From: Pseudomonas sp. AOB-7 | Lineage (GTDB): Bacteria > Pseudomonadota > Gammaproteobacteria > Pseudomonadales > Pseudomonadaceae | Reading direction: 5' to 3' | NCBI RefSeq assembly: GCF_003696305.1 | Contig: NZ_RFFK01000007.1 | Span: 124,001-188,000 of the forward strand | Length of the DNA: 64,000 nucleotides | Shown: positions 1-9,276 of the stretch, piece after piece | Position numbering within the stretch: position 1 is the first letter of the stretch | Layout of the letters: each line of letters opens with the position of its first letter | The notes under the pieces: model-generated | What the model saw: only the letters and a program-made list of their open reading frames with translations | Databases searched by the model: none | Told to the model about the DNA's origin: nothing | Made by a program: the position numbers and the translations under genes

Positions 1-713
1 GGCGTCGGCGCCAGCACCGGCAGGGTATGCACGATGCCTTCGACCGCCGCGTAGTCGCGGTTGGTCAGGGTCACCAGGGCCTCGAAGGCGTCCTCCACCG
101 CGCGTTCGGCGAGGATGCGGTTGGCACGGGCGGTGTCGAAGCCGGCCTGCGCCTCGAGCACGTCGGTCTTGTCCGACAGGCCGACGTCGAAGCGCTCGTT
201 GGCCTGGTCCAGCTGGCGCTTGAACGCCGCTTCCTCGGCCTTGGTCGAGGCCAGGGTGTCCTGCGCGCGGAGCACGGCGAAGTAGGTCTCGGCGCTCTGC
301 AGGATCAGGTTCTGCTCGGTGGCCGACAGCTCCAGCGCGGCCTGCTCGCTGGTGGCCTCGGCGGCCTGCAGCTGGAACCAGCGGTCGGCGCGGAACAGCG
401 GCTGGCTGAGGTTGGCCTGGTAGGTGGTGCCGCTGCGCGAGGCGCTGTTGCTCGGCGAGTCGATCTCGGTGCGGGTGTCGCCGTAGGTGGCGCCCGCCGA
501 CAGGTTGGGTAGCAGCCCGGCGCGGGCCTGCGGCACCACTTCCCGGCGCGCCTGGTAATCGGCGCGCGCGGCGGCGATATCGGCATTGTTCTTCGCCGCT
601 TCCTGGTACACGGTCACCAGGTCGGTCTTGCTCGACAGCGGGGCCTCTTCGGCCTGGGCCAGGCCCGCGGCGACGGCGGCAATGGCGACGGCCAGGGAAA
701 GTCTGCGCAACAT
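1..713 (-). CDS. tolC: TolC-family outer membrane efflux channel (partial, N-terminal part)
   Basis: The gene runs off the left edge; about 237 N-terminal residues are visible. The protein starts MLRRLSLAVAIAAVAAGLAQA, a clear Sec signal peptide, and continues with the alanine/glutamine-rich helical repeat of outer-membrane factors (stretches such as QANLSQPLFRADRW and ETYFAVLRAQD, typical of TolC). Members trimerise as an outer-membrane barrel plus periplasmic tunnel serving type I secretion systems and RND/ABC efflux pumps. It is divergent from thiC. A tolC gene next to nudF-yqiB-cpdA-yqiA-parE is the conserved gammaproteobacterial order, which supports the call. The C-terminal half is not visible, so intactness cannot be judged. 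Confidence 0.9.
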   Translation of the reverse strand, partial: MLRRLSLAVAIAAVAAGLAQAEEAPLSSKTDLVTVYQEAAKNNADIAAARADYQARREVVPQARAGLLPNLSAGATYGDTRTEIDSPSNSASRSGTTYQANLSQPLFRADRWFQLQAAEATSEQAALELSATEQNLILQSAETYFAVLRAQDTLASTKAEEAAFKRQLDQANERFDVGLSDKTDVLEAQAGFDTARANRILAERAVEDAFEALVTLTNRDYAAVEGIVHTLPVLAPT

Positions 714-899
714 GAAGGTCGATCCTTGAATGGGCGGTGATGGGCAAGGCTACGGGGCGCCGCGGGCGAGGGTCAAGCGCACCTTGGACGGCATCAGTCT
801 AGCTGGCGGCAAGCTATGTTGCTCGCCGGGAACAATGCCCGGCAGGTGGCACTAACGGTCGTTTTCCGACGCACGGGTCGACCTTTTCTGACCCTCGGG

Positions 900-929
900 T
901 TGGTTTTATCGCTCAAGCTTGATTAGACT
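900..929 (+). promoter_or_regulatory. candidate sigma-70 promoter of thiC
   Basis: TTGGTT (900-905) and TAGACT (924-929) are separated by 18 bases and would start transcription around 935-938, exactly where the TPP aptamer begins. This is a fit by eye, not a scored prediction. The rest of 714-900, between the divergent tolC and thiC genes, shows no other clear element; it must also hold the tolC promoter on the other strand. Confidence 0.35.
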
Positions 930-937
930 GCCTGGGT

Positions 938-3021
<2,084 letters not shown>

Positions 3022-3075
3022 CCCTCTGGTCACGGAAGCTTGATCTGGCAGCGCTAAGCTCGCTAGTGTGATCGG

Positions 3076-3108
3076 TAACGGGCCAACTGGCCCGTTACTG
3101 CCAGTTGG
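3076..3108 (+). promoter_or_regulatory. overlapping alternative hairpins between thiC and nudF
   Basis: TAACGGGCC-AACT-GGCCCGTTA (3076-3097) is a perfect 9-bp stem. Its middle part CCAACTGG (3083-3090) is also perfectly complementary to CCAGTTGG (3101-3108), so two mutually exclusive hairpins are possible. The second ends 3 bases before the nudF start. No U-run follows, so this is not a classical terminator of thiC. Confidence 0.45.
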
Positions 3109-3111
3109 GGG

Positions 3112-3717
3112 ATGCCTATGGGCAAAGACGACATCGACATCATCGAGCGCGAGGCCTGCTTCCGCGGCTTCTACCAGCTCGACCGGGTGCGCCTGCGCCA
3201 TCGCCAGTTCGCCGGCGGCATGGGCCCGCAGCTCAGTCGCGAGCTGTTCGTGCGCCACGACGCCGTGTGCGTGCTGCCCTACGACGCGCAACGCGACGAA
3301 GTGGTGCTGATCGAGCAGTTCCGCGTCGGCGCCATGGACAAGAGCGCCAACCCCTGGCTGCTGGAGCTGGTGGCCGGCCTGATCGACAAGGACGAAGAAC
3401 CCGAGGAGGTCGCCCGCCGCGAGGCGGTCGAGGAAGCCAACCTGCAGCTGACTGCGCTGTGGCCGATCACCCAGTACTACCCCTCGCCCGGCGGCTCCGA
3501 CGAGCGCGTGCACCTGTTCGTCGGGCGCTGCAGCAGCGAGGGCGCCGGCGGCGTGCATGGCCTGGCCGAGGAAGGCGAGGACATCCGCGTGCACGTCTGG
3601 CCGCTGGCCGATGCCCTGCAGGCGGTGAAGGACGGCCGCATCGACAACGCCGCCAGCATCATCGCCCTGCAATGGCTGGCGCTCAATCGCGACGAAGTGC
3701 GGGGGATGTGGTCGTGA
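3112..3717 (+). CDS. nudF: ADP-ribose pyrophosphatase NudF (Nudix hydrolase)
   Basis: Hydrolyses ADP-ribose and related nucleotide sugars to AMP and ribose 5-phosphate. It has 201 residues, close to the E. coli enzyme. The Nudix box lies at residues 89-111 and fits G-x5-E-x7-R-E-U-x-E-E-x-G-U except that Asn110 replaces the last glycine (REAVEEANL); the metal-binding glutamates E104, E107 and E108 are intact. ATG 3112 follows a GGGGG ribosome-binding site; ATG 3118 is an alternative. It is the first gene of the nudF-yqiB-cpdA-yqiA-parE cluster conserved from E. coli, and its stop overlaps the next start. Confidence 0.93.
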   Translation: MPMGKDDIDIIEREACFRGFYQLDRVRLRHRQFAGGMGPQLSRELFVRHDAVCVLPYDAQRDEVVLIEQFRVGAMDKSANPWLLELVAGLIDKDEEPEEVARREAVEEANLQLTALWPITQYYPSPGGSDERVHLFVGRCSSEGAGGVHGLAEEGEDIRVHVWPLADALQAVKDGRIDNAASIIALQWLALNRDEVRGMWS

Positions 3718-4160
3718 ACCTGGTGCGCGAGCGCTACCGGGTCGACCTGGTCGAACTGCAGGCCGCCTGCGAGGCCAACTACGCTCGCCTGATGCGCCTG
3801 CTGCCGGACATGCGCAGCAAGCCCCAGGCGCGGCGCGTGGCCCTGAGCCAGGGCGACCGCCTGCTCGGCGTGCTCAGCCTGGAAGTGGTCGAAGCCTGCC
3901 CCTACACCACCACCCTGCGCGCCCGCCAGGAGCACAGCCTGCCCTGGCTGCCGGTGCCGCAGCTGGAGGTGCGGGTCTATCATGACGCGCGCATGGCCGA
4001 AGTGGTCGGTGCCGAGAATGCCCGCCGCCTGCACAGCCGCTACCCTTATCCCAATGCCGCCATGCACCAGCCGGACGAGAAGAGCCAGCTCAACCTGTTT
4101 CTCGGCGAATGGCTCAGCCATTGCCTGGCCTGTGGCCACGAACCCCAGCCGGTCATCTGA
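3714..4160 (+). CDS. yqiB: DUF1249 protein, YqiB homologue
   Basis: A 148-residue soluble protein of the DUF1249 family, function unknown. It begins with the usual family pattern of an N-terminal helix containing an E-x-N-Y/F-x-x-L-x-x-L-L segment (EANYARLMRLLPDM). Start GTG 3714 overlaps the nudF stop TGA (3715-3717) and has GGGGGA 7 bases upstream; GTG 3708 is an alternative. The position between nudF and cpdA is conserved in gammaproteobacteria, so the assignment is mainly by family and synteny. Nothing in the sequence suggests a catalytic activity. Confidence 0.88.
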   Translation: MNLVRERYRVDLVELQAACEANYARLMRLLPDMRSKPQARRVALSQGDRLLGVLSLEVVEACPYTTTLRARQEHSLPWLPVPQLEVRVYHDARMAEVVGAENARRLHSRYPYPNAAMHQPDEKSQLNLFLGEWLSHCLACGHEPQPVI

Positions 4161-4211
4161 ACCGTCAAGCTTCGCACCGCCCGGCCGATAGTGCGGCGCG
4201 GCTTTTGTGGC

Positions 4212-4251
4212 CTGCCATCCCTGGCAGCCAGCCTGCGGGCCGTCGCAGGCG
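4212..4251 (+). other. small hairpins in the yqiB-cpdA gap
   Basis: CTGCCA-TCCC-TGGCAG and CCTGCG-GGCCGT-CGCAGG form two short stems in the 202-base gap. A T-run (GTTTTTTC) lies about 20 bases further but is not directly attached to either stem, so termination here is uncertain. Confidence 0.3.
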
Positions 4252-4362
4252 ACGTCAAAAACCGCTCCTGGCGTTTTTTCTGTGATCTGCGTCCGCTTCG
4301 CGGGTTTTCCCTTTAGCGCGGCAACCACCATAATTCACCCGATTGTGCCCTAGGAGACGGTC

Positions 4363-5178
4363 TTGCCGAGCCTGCCCACACCTTCCGCTGATTCCTCGGT
4401 CCTGCTGGTGCAGCTGTCCGACAGCCACCTGTTCGCCGAAGCGGATGGCAAGCTGCTGGGCATGGACACCTGCGACAGCCTGCAGCGGGTGATCGAACGG
4501 GTGCAGCAGGAGCAGGCGCAGATCGACCTGATCCTAGCCACCGGCGACCTGTCGCAGGACGGCAGTCAGGCCTCCTACCAGCGTTTCCGCCAGCTCACCG
4601 CCGCCATCGGCGCGCCGGCGCGCTGGCTGGCCGGCAACCACGACGAAGTGCCGCCGATGCAGGCCGCCTGCAACGGCAGCGCGCTGCTGGAGCCGGTGAT
4701 CGACCTCGGTGCCTGGCGCATCGTCATGCTCGATTCCTCGATCCCCGGCGCGGTGCCCGGCTTTCTCGCGGACAGCCAGCTCGAGCTGCTGGAGCGGGCG
4801 CTGAGCGAGGCGCCGCAGCGTCACCACCTGATCTGCCTGCACCACCACCCGGTGTCCATCGGCTGCAAATGGATGGAACCCATCGGCCTGCGCAACCCGG
4901 ACGCCCTGTTCGCCGTGCTGGCCCGCCACCGGCAGGCAAAGGCCCTGCTCTGGGGTCATATCCACCAGGAATTCGACCAGCAGCGCGGCGGCCTGCGCCT
5001 GCTCGCCTCGCCCTCCACCTGCGTGCAGTTCGCCCCCGGCAGCGAGGAATTCCAGGTCGGCAGCGAGGCGCCCGGCTACCGCTGGCTGCGCCTGCATGCC
5101 GACGGCCGCCTGGACACCGGCGTATCGCGCGTCACCGGTATTCATTTCGAGGTGGATTACAGCGTCAAGGGCTACTGA
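4363..5178 (+). CDS. cpdA: 3',5'-cyclic AMP phosphodiesterase CpdA
   Basis: Class III cAMP phosphodiesterase that lowers cAMP and thereby limits CRP/Vfr signalling. The 271-residue protein shows the complete calcineurin-like metallophosphatase motif set: D20-x-H22 (LSDSHLF), GD at 61-62 (ATGDLSQDGS), GNHDE 91-95, HHHP around 160-163 and GHIH 198-201. The start is TTG 4363, supported by TAGGAG at 4351-4356; the next in-frame ATG would remove the first metal motif. It sits in the conserved yqiB-cpdA-yqiA-parE order, but 202 bases after yqiB, so it may have its own promoter. Confidence 0.95.
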   Translation: MPSLPTPSADSSVLLVQLSDSHLFAEADGKLLGMDTCDSLQRVIERVQQEQAQIDLILATGDLSQDGSQASYQRFRQLTAAIGAPARWLAGNHDEVPPMQAACNGSALLEPVIDLGAWRIVMLDSSIPGAVPGFLADSQLELLERALSEAPQRHHLICLHHHPVSIGCKWMEPIGLRNPDALFAVLARHRQAKALLWGHIHQEFDQQRGGLRLLASPSTCVQFAPGSEEFQVGSEAPGYRWLRLHADGRLDTGVSRVTGIHFEVDYSVKGY

Positions 5179-5239
5179 AACACCCCCAATCAGCTTGAGG
5201 CTTGCAGCTTGCGGCCTCGGACTAGTAGCCTCCCGCCCC

Positions 5240-5851
5240 ATGACCGCATCCATCCTCTATATCCACGGCCTCAACAGCTCGCCGGCCTCGCACAAGGCCA
5301 GCCAGCTGAGCCGCGCCATGCGCAGCCTGGGCCTCGACGCCCGGTTGCGGGTGCCGGCGCTGCACCATCATCCGCGCCAGGCCATGGTGCAGCTCGAAGC
5401 CCTGGTGGCGGAACTCGGCCAACCCGTGCTGGTGGGCAGCTCGCTGGGCGGCTACTACGCCACCTATCTGGCCGAGCGCCATGGCCTCAAGGCGCTGCTG
5501 ATCAATCCCGCGGTACGCCCGCACCTGCGTTTCGACGGCTACCTCGGCCCGCAGCAGAATTACTACAGCGACGAGACCTGGGAACTGACCGAAGATCACA
5601 TCGAGGCCCTGGCCGAGCTGGAGGTGGCGCCCCCCAGCGACCCGGTGCGCTACCGGGTATGGCTGCAAACCGGCGACGAGACCCTCGACTACCGCGACGC
5701 CGAACGCTACTACCGGGCCTGCGCCCTGCGCATCCAGGCCGGCGGCGACCACGGTTTCCAGGGCTTCGCCGCCGACCTGCCGATGCTCTTCGCTTTCGCC
5801 GGGATCGACGCCACACTCTGGCGCGATACCGACTTTTCCGCACTCATTTGA
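5240..5851 (+). CDS. yqiA: YqiA-type alpha/beta-hydrolase esterase
   Basis: Small serine esterase of the UPF0227/YqiA family, 203 residues. It starts with the family-typical ILYIHGLNSSPASHK and carries the nucleophile elbow GSSLGG at 66-71, with Ser68 as catalytic residue. A late Asp (QTGDETLDY) and His (GGDHGFQGF) complete the triad. The E. coli homologue hydrolyses short-chain and palmitoyl-CoA esters; the physiological substrate is unknown. No strong ribosome-binding site is visible before ATG 5240. It lies 61 bases after cpdA and 15 before parE. Confidence 0.92.
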   Translation: MTASILYIHGLNSSPASHKASQLSRAMRSLGLDARLRVPALHHHPRQAMVQLEALVAELGQPVLVGSSLGGYYATYLAERHGLKALLINPAVRPHLRFDGYLGPQQNYYSDETWELTEDHIEALAELEVAPPSDPVRYRVWLQTGDETLDYRDAERYYRACALRIQAGGDHGFQGFAADLPMLFAFAGIDATLWRDTDFSALI

Positions 5852-5866
5852 CGAACAAGAGAGCCC

Positions 5867-7765
5867 ATGGCCCAGCAGAACGCCTATAACGCCGACGCCA
5901 TCGAAGTCCTTTCCGGCCTCGACCCGGTGCGCAAGCGCCCGGGCATGTACACCGACACCACGCGGCCCAACCACCTGGCCCAGGAAGTCATCGACAACAG
6001 CGTCGACGAGGCGCTGGCCGGGCATGCCAAGTCGATCCAGGTGATCCTCCACGAGGACAACTCGCTGGAAGTGCTCGACGACGGCCGCGGCATGCCGGTG
6101 GACATCCACCCGGAAGAAGGCGTGCCAGGCGTCGAACTGATCCTCACCAAGCTGCATGCCGGCGGCAAGTTTTCCAACAAGAACTACCAGTTCTCCGGCG
6201 GCCTGCACGGCGTCGGCATCAGTGTGGTCAACGCCCTGTCGACCCGCGTGGTGGTGACCGTCAAGCGCGACGGCAACGAGTACCAGATGAGCTTCGCCGA
6301 CGGCTTCAAGGCCAGCGAGCTGGAAGTGGTCGGCACGGTGGGCAAACGCAACACCGGCACCAGCGTGCACTTCTGGCCCGACGCCAAGTATTTCGACTCC
6401 TTCAAGTTCTCGGTCAGCCGCCTCAAGCACGTGCTCAAGGCCAAGGCCGTACTCTGCCCGGGCCTAAACGTCAGCTTCGAAGACAAGGCCTCAGGCGAGA
6501 AGGTCGAGTGGCTGTATGAAGACGGCCTGCGCTCCTACCTGGTCGACGCCGTCAGCGAGTTCGAGCGCCTGCCCGCCGAGCCCTTCGTCGGCAGCCTGGC
6601 CGGCAACAAGGAGGCGGTGGACTGGGCCCTGCTGTGGCTGCCCGAGGGTGGCGACGCGGTGCAGGAAAGCTACGTCAACCTGATCCCCACCGCCCAGGGC
6701 GGCACCCACGTCAACGGCCTGCGCCAGGGCCTGCTGGACGCCATGCGCGAGTTCTGCGAGTTCCGCAACCTGCTGCCGCGCGGGGTGAAACTGGCGCCGG
6801 AAGACGTCTGGGAACGCATCGCCTTCGTCCTCTCGATGAAGATGCAGGACGCCCAGTTCTCCGGGCAGACCAAGGAGCGCCTGTCCTCGCGCGAGGCCGC
6901 CGCCTTCGTCTCCGGCGTGGTCAAAGACGCCTTCAGCCTGTGGCTCAACGCCCACCCGGAAACCGGCCTGGCCCTGGCCGAGCTGGCCATCAGCAACGCC
7001 GGCCGTCGCCTCAAGGCGGGCAAGAAGGTCGAGCGCAAGAAGATCACCCAGGGCCCGGCGCTACCCGGCAAACTGGCCGACTGCGCTGGGCAGAACCCGC
7101 TGCGCTGCGAGCTGTTCCTGGTCGAGGGCGATTCCGCCGGCGGCAGCGCCAAGCAGGCGCGCGACAAGGAGTTCCAGGCCATCATGCCGCTGCGCGGCAA
7201 GATCCTGAACACCTGGGAAGTCGACGGCAGCGAGGTGCTGGCCTCGCAGGAGGTGCACGACATCGCCGTGGCCATCGGCATCGACCCCGGCTCCAGCGAT
7301 CTCTCCGGGCTGCGCTACGGCAAGATCTGCATCCTCGCCGACGCCGACTCCGACGGCCTGCACATCGCCACCCTGCTCTGCGCCCTGTTCGTCCGCCACT
7401 TCCGCGCCCTGGTCGACGCCGGCCACGTCTACGTGGCCATGCCGCCGCTGTACCGCATCGACCTGGGCAAGGAGATCTTCTACGCCCTCGACGACGCCGA
7501 GCGCGACGGCATCCTCGACCGCCTGGTGGCCGAGAAGCGCCGCGGCAAGCCGCAGGTGACCCGTTTCAAGGGCCTCGGCGAGATGAACCCGCCGCAGCTG
7601 CGCGAAACCACCATGGACCCCAACACCCGCCGCCTGGTGCAGCTGACCCTGGACGATTTCGAGGGCACCCGCGAGGTGATGGACATGCTGCTGGCGAAGA
7701 AACGCGCCGGCGACCGCAAGAGCTGGCTGGAAACCAAGGGCAACCTGGCCGAGGTACTGGCCTGA
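5867..7765 (+). CDS. parE: DNA topoisomerase IV subunit B
   Basis: ATPase subunit of topoisomerase IV, which decatenates daughter chromosomes. The 632-residue protein is full length. The N-terminal GHKL ATPase domain shows VLSGLDPVRKRPGMYTDT, DNSVDEA (N and D of the Bergerat fold) and GGLHGVGISVVNALS. The TOPRIM domain shows EGDSAGG beginning at E420 and DADSDG at 492-497. ATG 5867 follows GAGAGCC. It overlaps the next gene by one base (TGATG), so the downstream hydrolase and protease genes are probably co-transcribed up to parC. Confidence 0.98.
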   Translation: MAQQNAYNADAIEVLSGLDPVRKRPGMYTDTTRPNHLAQEVIDNSVDEALAGHAKSIQVILHEDNSLEVLDDGRGMPVDIHPEEGVPGVELILTKLHAGGKFSNKNYQFSGGLHGVGISVVNALSTRVVVTVKRDGNEYQMSFADGFKASELEVVGTVGKRNTGTSVHFWPDAKYFDSFKFSVSRLKHVLKAKAVLCPGLNVSFEDKASGEKVEWLYEDGLRSYLVDAVSEFERLPAEPFVGSLAGNKEAVDWALLWLPEGGDAVQESYVNLIPTAQGGTHVNGLRQGLLDAMREFCEFRNLLPRGVKLAPEDVWERIAFVLSMKMQDAQFSGQTKERLSSREAAAFVSGVVKDAFSLWLNAHPETGLALAELAISNAGRRLKAGKKVERKKITQGPALPGKLADCAGQNPLRCELFLVEGDSAGGSAKQARDKEFQAIMPLRGKILNTWEVDGSEVLASQEVHDIAVAIGIDPGSSDLSGLRYGKICILADADSDGLHIATLLCALFVRHFRALVDAGHVYVAMPPLYRIDLGKEIFYALDDAERDGILDRLVAEKRRGKPQVTRFKGLGEMNPPQLRETTMDPNTRRLVQLTLDDFEGTREVMDMLLAKKRAGDRKSWLETKGNLAEVLA

Positions 7766-8748
7766 TGCGCAGGCTGTTGCTGGCACTCGGCCTGCTGGCC
7801 GGCGGCGCCCACGCCGAGCCCGCGGCGCTGGAAGAACTGCAGCTGCAGGCCGAATACCCGGTGAGCGAGATGACCGCCGGCAACCTGTCCGGCCTGGCCC
7901 AGTGCGGCGAGGCGCTGTGGGCGGTGTCCGACCGCGACGACGCGACCCTCTACCAGCTGCACCGGGAAGACGGCCTGCTGCGCGCCGAGGGCGAACCCTT
8001 CGTCGCCCCCGAGCCGCCCGACAGCGCCCTGCCCTGGGGCCTGCGCATGCGCAACTGGGCCGCCAGCCTGGTACGCGGCGGCAAGCTGGATTTCGAAGGG
8101 CTGTCCTGCGATGCCCAGGGCAACCGCTACCTGGTCAGCGAGACGCGCGCCGCGGTGCTGCAGGTGGCGCCCAGCGGCAGCGCGCAGTGGCTCAACTTGC
8201 CCAGCGGCCTGGTGCGCCAGGCGCGTGCCAGCGGCATGCTGCTGCACTTCAACCAGGGCTTCGAGGGCATCGCCGTCGACCCCAGCGGCGAGCGCCTGTG
8301 GCTGGCCGCCGAACAGCGCCGCCGCGGCCTCACCGTGCTGCACCGGCAGAACAGCACCTGGCGCTGCACCGGCGGCTGCGTGCTGATCAGCGAGAGCGGC
8401 GAAGAGCCCTCGCCCGCAGCGCTCGGCGGCCGCGCCGCACCGCGCGACTTCGCCGGCCTGGCCTACTTCGGCGAGAAGCTGTTCACCCTCGAACGCCAGG
8501 CTCATCGCATCTGCCGCCGCACCCTGAGCAACGGCGAGGCCGAGCTGTGCTGGTCGTTCGCCGGCGAGGCGCTCGCCGAGGCGCGTCGCTACCCGCCGAA
8601 ATACGGCATGGCCGAAGCGCTGTGGATCGACCAGGACGGCGCCTGGATCGGCGTCGACAACGGCAGCCAGACCCGCGCCGACGGCGAGCAACGCCCCCTG
8701 GTCTGGCGCTTCAATGCGCCCAAGGGCGGCTGGAGCCGTCGTCCGTGA
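7765..8748 (+). CDS. secreted esterase-like (phytase-like) protein
   Basis: A 327-residue protein with an N-terminal signal peptide (MRRLLLALGLLAGGAHA) followed by what looks like a beta-propeller of the esterase-like activity of phytase family: LSGLAQCGEALWAVSDRDD, FEGLSCDAQGNRYLVSE and FEGIAVDPSGERLWLA recur as blades. It is predicted to be periplasmic; the substrate is unknown. The position between parE and parC matches PA4966 in P. aeruginosa. Translational coupling with parE is suggested by the TGATG junction, and the next gene starts on its stop codon. Confidence 0.8.
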   Translation: MRRLLLALGLLAGGAHAEPAALEELQLQAEYPVSEMTAGNLSGLAQCGEALWAVSDRDDATLYQLHREDGLLRAEGEPFVAPEPPDSALPWGLRMRNWAASLVRGGKLDFEGLSCDAQGNRYLVSETRAAVLQVAPSGSAQWLNLPSGLVRQARASGMLLHFNQGFEGIAVDPSGERLWLAAEQRRRGLTVLHRQNSTWRCTGGCVLISESGEEPSPAALGGRAAPRDFAGLAYFGEKLFTLERQAHRICRRTLSNGEAELCWSFAGEALAEARRYPPKYGMAEALWIDQDGAWIGVDNGSQTRADGEQRPLVWRFNAPKGGWSRRP

Positions 8749-9269
8749 GCGAGCAGACGCCCGGCCGCCGCGCCGGACGGGTGATGTGGGTGCTCGCCTG
8801 GGGCGCCGGCCTGCTGCTGGCCACGCATTTCTTCGGCAACTGGGAAGACAAGCAGCGCAACCCCAACCAGGTGCCGCAATCGGTGCAGGGCGAGGGGTTC
8901 GTCGAGGTGCGCCTGGCCAGCAGCCGCCAGGGCCATTACCTGGTCAACGGGCAGATCGACGGCCAGGACGTGACCTTCCTGCTCGACACCGGCGCCACCC
9001 AGGTGGCGGTGCCCAGCGCCGTGGCCGAGCGCCTCGGCCTGGCGCGCGGCGCGCCGATCGTCATCAGCACCGCCAACGGCCGTGCCACCGGGCATCGCAC
9101 GCGCCTGGCCAGCCTGCGCCTGGGCGATATCGAACTGCGCGACGTCGCCGCGCTGATCGCCCCGGGCATGGACGGCGACGAGGTGCTGCTGGGCATGAGC
9201 GCGCTGCAACAACTCGAATTCAGTCAAAAGGGCGGCACCCTGGTGCTGCGCCAATCAACCTTGCAATGA
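8745..9269 (+). CDS. retropepsin-like aspartic protease, membrane-anchored
   Basis: A 174-residue protein with one N-terminal membrane segment (about residues 12-30, [18 protein letters not shown]) and a single aspartic-protease lobe with the catalytic motif D81-T-G-A-T in [12 protein letters not shown]. Such single-lobe proteins of the clan AA/TIGR02281 type act as homodimers; the active part would face the periplasm. Start GTG 8745 overlaps the preceding stop (GTGA). It corresponds to PA4965, again between parE and parC. Substrate unknown. Confidence 0.85.
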   Translation: MSEQTPGRRAGRVMWVLAWGAGLLLATHFFGNWEDKQRNPNQVPQSVQGEGFVEVRLASSRQGHYLVNGQIDGQDVTFLLDTGATQVAVPSAVAERLGLARGAPIVISTANGRATGHRTRLASLRLGDIELRDVAALIAPGMDGDEVLLGMSALQQLEFSQKGGTLVLRQSTLQ

Positions 9270-9276
9270 GGCCCGC

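Noticed and set aside
4245..4280. Classical terminator around the GTTTTTTC run ahead of cpdA
   Set aside because: The bases before the T-run pair poorly (two central mismatches), so no convincing stem is attached to it.
7902..8744. Upstream extension of the retropepsin frame through the phytase-like gene
   Set aside because: The upstream part is arginine-rich shadow sequence; GTG 8745 on the preceding stop codon gives the sensible membrane-anchored protein.
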